A stretch of DNA of 34,077 nt from Streptomyces luteolus (GTDB lineage: Bacteria; Actinomycetota; Actinomycetes; Streptomycetales; Streptomycetaceae). Within the stretch, counting starts at the first letter, position 1; every line of letters starts with the position of its first letter. The stretch lies in the NCBI RefSeq assembly GCF_029968015.1, contig NZ_JASCIS010000066.1, forward strand, positions 1 to 34,077, read 5' to 3'. The position numbers and the translations under genes were made by a program. This document shows positions 29,098 to 34,077 of the stretch, piece by piece. The notes beneath the pieces are model-generated. The model did no database searches and had not been told where the DNA came from. It was given only the letters and a program-made list of their open reading frames with translations.

Positions 29098-30180
29098 TCA
29101 GTTGGCGCTCTGCGTCGGGTGCTGTACGGCGTCGTCGCCGGTGGCTCCGCCGCCCGCGAAGGGCAGCGCCGCCAGCCGGTCGACGGCCTTCGCCAGGGCC
29201 TCTGGAGGCAGCAGTCCGGGGCCCCGGCTGCGGGCGAAGTCCGCGAAGGTCTCCGCCGTCGTGAAGCGCGGCCGGAACCCCAGTGTCTCGCGCATCTGCC
29301 GGGTGGACACCACCCTGCCGTGCGTGAGCAGCCGCACCTGCTCCGGCGAGAAGTCCGTGACGCCCACCGTGCGCAGCGCGCTGCCCGCCCAGGTCACCGC
29401 GGGAAGGAGTACCGGGACGGTCGGCCGGCCGAGCCGCCGCGAGCACTGCGAGAGCAGCAGCACGCCGTCCCCCGCGATGTTGAACGTGCCGCTGTTGAGC
29501 GTGCCCCGCTCCTGCTCGCGCGCGCCGATCCGCAGCACGTCGATCACGTCGTCCTCGTGCACGAACTGCAGCCGCGGGTCGTAGCCGAGCACGGTCGGCA
29601 GGACCGGCAGCGAGAAGTAGTCGGCGAGCGGTGAATCGGCGGTCGGGCCGAGGATGTTGGCGAAGCGCAGCACACACACCGCGACGTCCGGGCGGCGCCG
29701 GGCGAAGCCCCGTACGTACCCCTCGACCTCCACCGCGTCCTTCGCGAAACCGCCGCTCGGCAGCGATTTCGGCGGGGTCGTCTCGGTGAACACGGCCGGG
29801 TCCTTGGGCGCCGAACCGTACACATTCGTACTGGACTTGACGACGAGCCGCTGCACCGACGGCGACTTCTGGCAGGCGCCGAGGAGCTGCATGGTGCCGA
29901 TGACGTTGGTCTCCTTGACCGAGCCGCGGCTGCCACCGCCCAGCGGGGTGCCCGTCACGTCCATGTGCACCACGGTGTCCACGGAGTGCTCGGCGAGGAC
30001 CCGCGCGATCGCCGGCTGCCGGATGTCGGCCCGCACGAAGTCGGCACCACCCAGATGGTGCTCCGGCGCCACCGCGTCCACGGCGATCACCCGGTCCACA
30101 TCGGGCTCGCGCTGCACACGGCGTACGAAACGGCCTCCGAGCTGCCGGGCCACCCCGGTGACGAGCACGACCTTGCCCAA
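29098..30180 (-). CDS. NAD-dependent epimerase/dehydratase-like protein, atypical extended SDR
   Basis: This protein of about 360 residues starts at TTG 30180 after GGAAGGAAGG (LGKVVLVTGVARQLGGRFVRR). It has an extended-SDR Rossmann core: VTGVARQLGG, ADIRQPAIARVLAEHSVDTVVHMDV, VKSSTNVYG, VCVLRFANILGP and FVHEDDVIDVL. Two features are atypical. The glycine motif is TGxxxxLGG, and the position expected for the catalytic Tyr of YxxxK is Gly (SGGFAKDAVEVE keeps only the Lys). It may bind NAD without being a normal epimerase. An upstream ATG at 30243 is possible but less well supported. It forms an operon with the acyltransferase, a pair also found in mycobacteria (galE2-Rv0502, from memory). Confidence 0.82.
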   Translation of the reverse strand: MGKVVLVTGVARQLGGRFVRRVQREPDVDRVIAVDAVAPEHHLGGADFVRADIRQPAIARVLAEHSVDTVVHMDVTGTPLGGGSRGSVKETNVIGTMQLLGACQKSPSVQRLVVKSSTNVYGSAPKDPAVFTETTPPKSLPSGGFAKDAVEVEGYVRGFARRRPDVAVCVLRFANILGPTADSPLADYFSLPVLPTVLGYDPRLQFVHEDDVIDVLRIGAREQERGTLNSGTFNIAGDGVLLLSQCSRRLGRPTVPVLLPAVTWAGSALRTVGVTDFSPEQVRLLTHGRVVSTRQMRETLGFRPRFTTAETFADFARSRGPGLLPPEALAKAVDRLAALPFAGGGATGDDAVQHPTQSAN

Positions 30181-30383
30181 GATCAGCGCCTTCCTTCCGC
30201 ACAGGGGTACCGGTTCGGGTACGCGCCACGTTATCGCCTGCATGTTGCGCTGTGATGACCTCCCGCTGCACGAAGTGAGGACTGGCACATTCCGCGCGGA
30301 CGGCACGCTCCGGAATGCGGCGAGCACGCGTCCAGGACACGGTGAGAACCCGTCCAGGACCGGTGAGAACGCGGTGAGAACGC

Positions 30384-30422
30384 GGCGAAGCCCCCCGCCG
30401 TAAACCGGTGGGGGGCTTCGCC
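30384..30422 (-). terminator. Hairpin after the bS22-like gene
   Basis: GGCGAAGCCCCCC (30384-30396) pairs with GGGGGGCTTCGCC (30410-30422), and CCG/CGG extends the stem inward past one G-U pair. It lies 22 bp beyond the bS22-like stop on the minus strand. Just beyond, CGGTGAGAAC is repeated three times (30338-30381). Confidence 0.8.
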
Positions 30423-30444
30423 ATGCGCTGCGTCGAGGCGGCGC

Positions 30445-30543
30445 TTACTTCTTGTTGCGACGCTGAACGCGCGTGCGCTTCAGCAGCTTGCGGTGCTTCT
30501 TCTTCGCCATCCGCTTACGCCGCTTCTTGATAACAGAGCCCAC
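30445..30543 (-). CDS. bS22-like small ribosomal protein (AURKAIP1/COX24 domain)
   Basis: This 32-residue, extremely basic protein is encoded from GTG 30543 to TAA 30445. It reads MGSVIKKRRKRMAKKKHRK followed by LLKRTRVQRRNKK. The KKRRKRMAKKKHRK core is the AURKAIP1/COX24 signature. The mycobacterial relative is a small-subunit ribosomal protein (bS22) seen in ribosome structures. GAGGG lies a few bases before the start, and a terminator follows. It lies between bdtA and the SDR gene, the same order as Rv0500A-Rv0500B-galE2 in M. tuberculosis (from memory). It is easily missed because of its length. Confidence 0.9.
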   Translation of the reverse strand: MGSVIKKRRKRMAKKKHRKLLKRTRVQRRNKK

Positions 30544-30675
30544 GACTACCCTCGCTCACTTCTCGGAACATTCCCGCTGCGGCGGGAATCTCGGTGCGGG
30601 GCAATCTGGGCCCACACGACCTACGTCGGCACAGCCTACCCGCCCGAGCGCCGAGCCCGTAATCGAGGTGGCCGA

Positions 30676-30885
30676 TCAGGCTGTCTCCACCCCCACATAC
30701 GAGTCGCGAAGGTATTCGTGCACCGAGTTCTCCGGCACCCGGAAGGACCTCCCCACCCGGATCGCCGGCAGATGACCGCTGTGCACCAGGCGGTACACGG
30801 TCATCTTCGACACTCGCATCGCCGAGGCGACTTCCGCCACGGTCAGAAACTGCACCTCACCCAGAGGCCTCTGCTCAGCAGCCAT
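30676..30885 (-). CDS. bdtA: Excisionase-fold helix-turn-helix regulator (BdtA type)
   Basis: This is a 69-residue DNA-binding protein: MAAEQRPLGEVQ, then FLTVAEVASAMRVSKMTVYRLVHSGHLPAIRVGRSFRVPENSVHEYL, a MerR/excisionase-type winged helix covering nearly the whole chain. In S. coelicolor the orthologous gene in this position, bdtA, is a known target of the developmental repressor BldD. I chose ATG 30885, with GAAGG 11 nt upstream; the open frame continues upstream without support. It is 132 bp upstream of the bS22-like gene on the same strand. The symbol is assigned from position and fold. Confidence 0.85.
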   Translation of the reverse strand: MAAEQRPLGEVQFLTVAEVASAMRVSKMTVYRLVHSGHLPAIRVGRSFRVPENSVHEYLRDSYVGVETA

Positions 30886-31012
30886 GACACACCCGAACCT
30901 TCCGCACATGACGGGCACCGGCTTCCCCTTCCGGTAACTCCTCGTCGCTGCGCGCTCACACCCAGAGTAGAGGCGGGTGGTGCGAGTGGGGAAGAGGTGC
31001 TGCGGCAGGCCG

Positions 31013-31056
31013 CCTACCGTGACAGACAGGCCTCTCGGTCCCCTACCGTGACAGAC
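31013..31056. repeat. 15-bp direct repeat at the 3' end of the phosphatase gene
   Basis: CCTACCGTGACAGAC occurs at 31013-31027 and 31042-31056. The second copy encodes the phosphatase C-terminus (RLSR-stop on the minus strand). The first repeats it just downstream, so the gene end was duplicated with a 29-bp offset. Confidence 0.8.
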
Positions 31057-31858
31057 GTGCGCGACCCAGCACATAGTGCGTCAACGGCCGGTAGTAGTCG
31101 GAACGCACCCCGTCGTCCAGCGGTACGGCGACGGACACCAGCCCCTCCGCCTCCCCGACGAACAGCGCCGGATCGTCCGTATCGGCCAGGCCGATGGCCT
31201 CCACACCGAGCTGACCTGCACCGCAGACCCAGCCGTGATCGCCGACGACCAGCTCGGGCAGCGGCCCGCCCGCCTCTGCCGCAGCCGCGAGCGCCGTACG
31301 CACCGGGAGCGGCGAGTGGCTGTGCGCCCCGGTCTCACGCCCGGCGCCCGCCCCGGCCGGGTCCCGCACCAACGCAACCCCGTTCACATGGTCCACGGCG
31401 TACGTACGTAGACCGAACCGGGTCGTTATGTCGACACGTACGCCCTGCGCGGGGGTGAGCACCCTGCACCCCGCCGCCGAGAGGGCGTCCGCCAACTCGG
31501 CGTAGAAACCGAGCAGTCGATGCGGGTGACCGGTGCCGAACAACACGGGCGCCCGCCGCCTCGCGGCCTCCCGCAACCGGTCCGCGAAGGCGTCGAGACC
31601 GGCCACCGTCCGCTCCGGGTCGATCACATCGGGACCGGTGGTGTGGAGAGGGTCGGCGGACACGCCGCACTTGTCCGCCATGAGCGCGATCAAGTCCCGG
31701 TCGTCCCACGACCATTGGGGATCGAGTCCGAGCAGCACCCGCGGGTCCCTGGCCGCGAAGAGCCGATAGCTGCGCAGGCTCTCCTCGCGCGAGGTAGCCA
31801 CGGGCCCGGCGAGCCGGGCGGCCAGCAGATGCGCCCGCAAGGCGCCGGTGCTCAACAC
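31043..31858 (-). CDS. Putative phosphatase, actinobacterial conserved protein
   Basis: This 271-residue protein begins at GTG 31858 (VLSTGALRAHLLAARLAG); no strong ribosome site is seen. Orthologues in Streptomyces are usually called phosphatase. Conserved-looking blocks are SYRLFAARDPRVLLGLDP, VLFGTGHPHRLLGFY, GVRVDITTRFGLRTYAVDHVNGVALV and ELVVGDHGWVCGAGQLGVEAIGLADTDDPALFVGEAEG. The Asp/His/Gly-rich third block could bind metal. I do not recognise a catalytic signature well enough to name a reaction. It lies downstream of, and on the same strand as, the deacetylase-fold gene, separated by a repeat array, and its stop is duplicated. Confidence 0.65.
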   Translation of the reverse strand: MLSTGALRAHLLAARLAGPVATSREESLRSYRLFAARDPRVLLGLDPQWSWDDRDLIALMADKCGVSADPLHTTGPDVIDPERTVAGLDAFADRLREAARRRAPVLFGTGHPHRLLGFYAELADALSAAGCRVLTPAQGVRVDITTRFGLRTYAVDHVNGVALVRDPAGAGAGRETGAHSHSPLPVRTALAAAAEAGGPLPELVVGDHGWVCGAGQLGVEAIGLADTDDPALFVGEAEGLVSVAVPLDDGVRSDYYRPLTHYVLGRARLSR

Positions 31859-31975
31859 GCCTGCGATGCTGACGCACTCGCCCCCGGCCGGGCCGCGGAA
31901 ACCCGGACAATCCCCACCGTCGGGCTAACTTTCGCCCGGTTGCCGGGTGCCCCTGCTCCCGCTGCTGGTAAGCGA

Positions 31976-32073
31976 GTTCAGTGCTCAGAGTTCAGCGCTC
32001 AGAGTTCAGCGCTCAGAGTTCAGCGCTCAGCGTTCAGTGTTCGGCGCTCAGTGCTCAGCGTTCAGCGTTCGGC
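31976..32073. repeat. 14-bp tandem repeat array, exactly 7 units
   Basis: Seven consecutive 14-bp units fill 98 bp. Unit 1 is GTTCAGTGCTCAGA, units 2 and 3 are GTTCAGCGCTCAGA, and units 4-7 drift (GTTCAGCGCTCAGC, GTTCAGTGTTCGGC, GCTCAGTGCTCAGC, GTTCAGCGTTCGGC). Each unit is two related heptamers, so it is also a 14 x 7-bp array. It lies in the 237-bp space between the acuC-like and phosphatase genes. Its base content is far below the local GC level. Frames across it give only SAQSS-type repeats and are not coding. Confidence 0.95.
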
Positions 32074-32095
32074 CACGCCGCCGTACGAGATCGAC

Positions 32096-33259
32096 CTACG
32101 GCAACAGCCCGCGCAGCGGGAAGACCGAGCGGCGGGTGGCGAGGATCGCCTGGTCGAGCCGGTCGGCCGGGTCGTATCCCGCCTCCCAGTCGGCCCAGGA
32201 CGGCTTGCGGCCATCGGTCATGCGCCGGGGCGCGGACTCCCGCGTCCGCGCGAACACCTCCTGGCGCCACTCCTCCGGGATCTCCGTCTCCGGCGCGATC
32301 TCCCGCCCGGCGGCGATCGCCACGAGGTGCGTCCATGACCGGGGCACCACGTCCACCACCGCGTAGCCGCCACCGCCGAGCGCCACCCAGCGCCCGTCCG
32401 CGTGCTCGTGCGCCAGCTCGTGGCAGGCGAGCTGCACGGCCCGCTGCGCGTCCAACGAGACGGCCAGGTGGGCCAGCGGATCCTCGAAGTGCGTGTCGGC
32501 ACCGTGCTGCGTCACCAGGACCTGCGGCCGGAACTCCGCGAGCAGCTCGGGCACCACGGCGTGGAAGGCTCGCAGCCACCCGGCGTCGCCCGTCCCCGCC
32601 GGCAGCGCCACGTTCACGGCACTGCCCTCGGCCGCTCCGGTCTCCTCGGGCCAGCCGGTCTGCGGGAACAGCGTCCGGGGGTGCTCGTGCAGCGAGATCG
32701 TCAGCACCCTGGGGTCCTCCCAGAACGCCGCCTGCACCCCGTCCCCGTGGTGCACGTCCACATCCACGTACGCGACGCGCTCCGCCCCCAGTTCGAGCAG
32801 CCGCGCGATCGCGAGCGCCGCGTCGTTGTAGATGCAGAACCCGGCCGCGCCGCCGGGCATCGCGTGGTGCAGGCCGCCCGCGAAGTTCACCGCGTGCCCG
32901 GCCTCTCCGCGCCACACCGCCTCGGCCGCCCCCACGGACTGCCCGGCGATCAGCGCCGACACCTCGTGCATCCCCGCGAACGCCGGATCGTCCACGGTCC
33001 CCAGGCCGTACGAGCCCGTGGCCGCGGCGGGGTTCGCCGAGGCGGCCTTCACCGCCTCCACGTAGTCCTCCCGGTGCACGAGCCGCAGCGTCGACTCCCC
33101 CGCGGGCTTCGCCGCCACGACCTCCAGGTCGCGGTCGAGCCCGTACGCCGAGACAAGCCCTCTGGTCAGCGCAAGCCGCACCGGGTCCATCGGATGCCCG
33201 GCGCCGAAGTCATAGCGCGTTACTGCCTCGTCCCACATCAGCTGTGCGCGGCCGCTCAT
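32096..33259 (-). CDS. Histone-deacetylase-fold hydrolase (AcuC-like)
   Basis: This 387-residue enzyme of the arginase/deacetylase superfamily has the zinc and catalytic residues in place: His131-His132 in GGLHHAMP, FCIYNDAALA (141-150), the zinc ligands Asp168 and His170 in DVDVHHGDG, Asp255 in QHGADTHFEDPL, and Tyr299 in LGGGGYAV. Bacterial members remove acetyl groups from lysines (AcuC on acetyl-CoA synthetase) or from polyamines. Start ATG 33259 gives MSGRAQLMWDEAVTRYDFGAGHPMDP, the usual N-terminus. The ribosome site is weak. No acetyltransferase or acs gene is nearby, so the substrate is open. Confidence 0.9.
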   Translation of the reverse strand: MSGRAQLMWDEAVTRYDFGAGHPMDPVRLALTRGLVSAYGLDRDLEVVAAKPAGESTLRLVHREDYVEAVKAASANPAAATGSYGLGTVDDPAFAGMHEVSALIAGQSVGAAEAVWRGEAGHAVNFAGGLHHAMPGGAAGFCIYNDAALAIARLLELGAERVAYVDVDVHHGDGVQAAFWEDPRVLTISLHEHPRTLFPQTGWPEETGAAEGSAVNVALPAGTGDAGWLRAFHAVVPELLAEFRPQVLVTQHGADTHFEDPLAHLAVSLDAQRAVQLACHELAHEHADGRWVALGGGGYAVVDVVPRSWTHLVAIAAGREIAPETEIPEEWRQEVFARTRESAPRRMTDGRKPSWADWEAGYDPADRLDQAILATRRSVFPLRGLLP

Positions 33260-33355
33260 GCACGTCACCGTATCGGTCGCCCTCGGACGCCAACGCCCGG
33301 GCGTAACCAACGTCACCAGCACCAGAACCATCGGTACGAGGCCCCAGGCAATGAA

Positions 33356-34000
33356 TCAGCCGAGCATTTCCGGGAGTTGGCCCATGTCGGAGAAGTACGC
33401 GGTGGCCCCGTCGAGCCGGTCCCGCGGCATCATCGACGTGAACGCGAACACGTCCATACCCGCCGCCTGCGCCGCCTGAATACCCAGCGGACTGTCCTCG
33501 ATGACGACGCACTTCTGCGGCTCGACATCCATCTGCTGGGCCGCGTGCAGAAAGAGATCGGGCGCCGGCTTGCCCGAGCCGACATCCTCCGAGCTGAAGA
33601 TCCATTCCTCTTCGAACCACTCGTCGAGCCCGGTCTTGAGATGCCCGACCCGAATCTTCTCGTGACTCCCGGAGGACGCCACACAGTACGGAACGCCTTC
33701 GGCGGTGAGCTTCTCCAGTACGTCGACGGCGCCCGCCACGGGCTCCAACTCCTCCTGGAACGCGGTGAACACGCGCCGGTTGTACGCCGTCTCGAAGTCT
33801 TCGGGCAGCGGTTTGCCACCTCGCTCGGCCACGAGATCGTGCACCCGGTGCATGGCCGCACCCATGTAGTCCCGCAGCGATTCCTGGTACGTCGTGGGGT
33901 GCCCCAACTCGGTGAGATAGCTGGCCAGAATGGCGTTGGAGATGGGCTCGCTGTCCACGAGGACGCCGTCGTTGTCGAAGATCACCAGGTCATAGCGCAT
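33356..34000 (-). CDS. HAD-IA family phosphatase (beta-phosphoglucomutase-like)
   Basis: This 214-residue enzyme has motif I FDNDGVLVDSEP (nucleophile Asp and general acid Asp), an all-helical cap (about 18-85), motif II ASSGSH, motif III SGKPAPDLFL with the lysine, and motif IV VIEDSPLGIQAAQAAGM. This matches the beta-phosphoglucomutase/phosphatase branch that acts on sugar phosphates or similar small substrates. The N of FDNDG is a common variant of FDLDG. ATG 34000 gives MRYDLVIFDNDG; the upstream extension lacks similarity. It precedes the acuC-like gene by 96 bp on the same strand. Confidence 0.9.
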   Translation of the reverse strand: MRYDLVIFDNDGVLVDSEPISNAILASYLTELGHPTTYQESLRDYMGAAMHRVHDLVAERGGKPLPEDFETAYNRRVFTAFQEELEPVAGAVDVLEKLTAEGVPYCVASSGSHEKIRVGHLKTGLDEWFEEEWIFSSEDVGSGKPAPDLFLHAAQQMDVEPQKCVVIEDSPLGIQAAQAAGMDVFAFTSMMPRDRLDGATAYFSDMGQLPEMLG

Positions 34001-34037
34001 GCTTTGACTGTAAGTCCTGAGACCCCTGAAAACAGGA

Positions 34038-34065
34038 AAGCCCCGCACCATCAGGTGCGGGGCTT
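34038..34065 (-). terminator. Rho-independent-type terminator at the right edge
   Basis: AAGCCCCGCACC (34038-34049) pairs perfectly with GGTGCGGGGCTT (34054-34065) around a 4-nt loop. On the minus strand it is followed by TTCCTGTTTTC, a U-rich tail, so it most likely ends a minus-strand gene lying beyond the right edge. Confidence 0.8.
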
Positions 34066-34077
34066 CCCCAACAAATA

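Noticed and set aside
29084..30424. Extension of the acyltransferase frame to 793 codons
   Set aside because: Out of frame with the well-conserved SDR on the same strand; the acyltransferase has a good ribosome site at 29083.
31976..32073. CRISPR array
   Set aside because: Units are directly adjacent with no unique spacers and no cas genes are nearby.
31981..33306. 441-codon plus-strand frame from the 14-bp array through acuC-like
   Set aside because: Translation of the array is only SAQSS repeats and the rest is Arg/Pro-rich antisense.

Overview
This window is a chromosomal segment of a Streptomyces (high-GC actinomycete). Coding third positions are G/C-saturated, GTG and TTG starts are common, and the gene content is diagnostic: class I lysyl-tRNA synthetase beside argS, rex-hemA-hemC-hemD, the developmental sigma factor bldN with its anti-sigma gene rsbN, and the bdtA-type excisionase-fold regulator. 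From memory, the order resembles the Streptomyces coelicolor SCO3303-SCO3331 region and, for its right half, the Mycobacterium tuberculosis Rv0500-Rv0512 region. I found no rRNA, tRNA, CRISPR array, insertion sequence or phage genes.

Layout. 1-3.4 kb: an accessory module with a partial TetR regulator divergent from a class A FAD monooxygenase, followed by a short-chain dehydrogenase; the shared control region holds a good sigma-70-type promoter and three CCAAC-N4-GTTG operator-like palindromes. 3.4-8.4 kb: rtcB on the minus strand, then two Ser/Asp-rich lipoproteins and a four-helix DUF2637-type membrane protein. 8.5-12.3 kb: divergent lysS (class I) and argS. 12.3-15.4 kb: a fold-type I aminotransferase, an intergenic region built of tandem repeats, and a two-gene cassette that looks like type VII secretion cargo (EspC/WXG100-like small protein plus a WXG-like and lytic-transglycosylase fusion). 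15.5-23.5 kb: tetrapyrrole synthesis. rex, hemA, hemC and hemD are joined by 4-bp start/stop overlaps under a Rex operator. hemB is separated from them by an opposite-strand FAD oxidoreductase and a 23-bp repeat array. 23.9-30.9 kb: redoxin, HAD-IB phosphatase, bldN, rsbN, acyltransferase, atypical SDR, a 32-residue bS22-like ribosomal protein and bdtA. 31-34 kb: phosphatase-like protein, histone-deacetylase-fold hydrolase, HAD-IA phosphatase.

How parts work together. Rex senses NADH/NAD+ and should control its own operon, which supplies glutamyl-tRNA reductase, porphobilinogen deaminase and uroporphyrinogen III synthase, linking haem supply to respiratory state. BldN is made as a pro-sigma factor, and RsbN is a membrane-spanning anti-sigma whose predicted promoter matches the BldN-type motif, giving a feedback loop that controls aerial-hypha surface proteins. 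Strong perfect hairpins separate several of the convergent gene pairs.

The most unusual points are the orphan T7SS-like transglycosylase cassette and its repeat-rich upstream region, the oxidoreductase wedged between hemD and hemB, a dispersed GC-rich repeat absorbed in frame into hemA, a 7 x 14-bp repeat array near 32 kb, and two copies of a hairpin-plus-tail dispersed repeat. Nothing here proves a wholly new system; the T7SS-like cassette is the best candidate.
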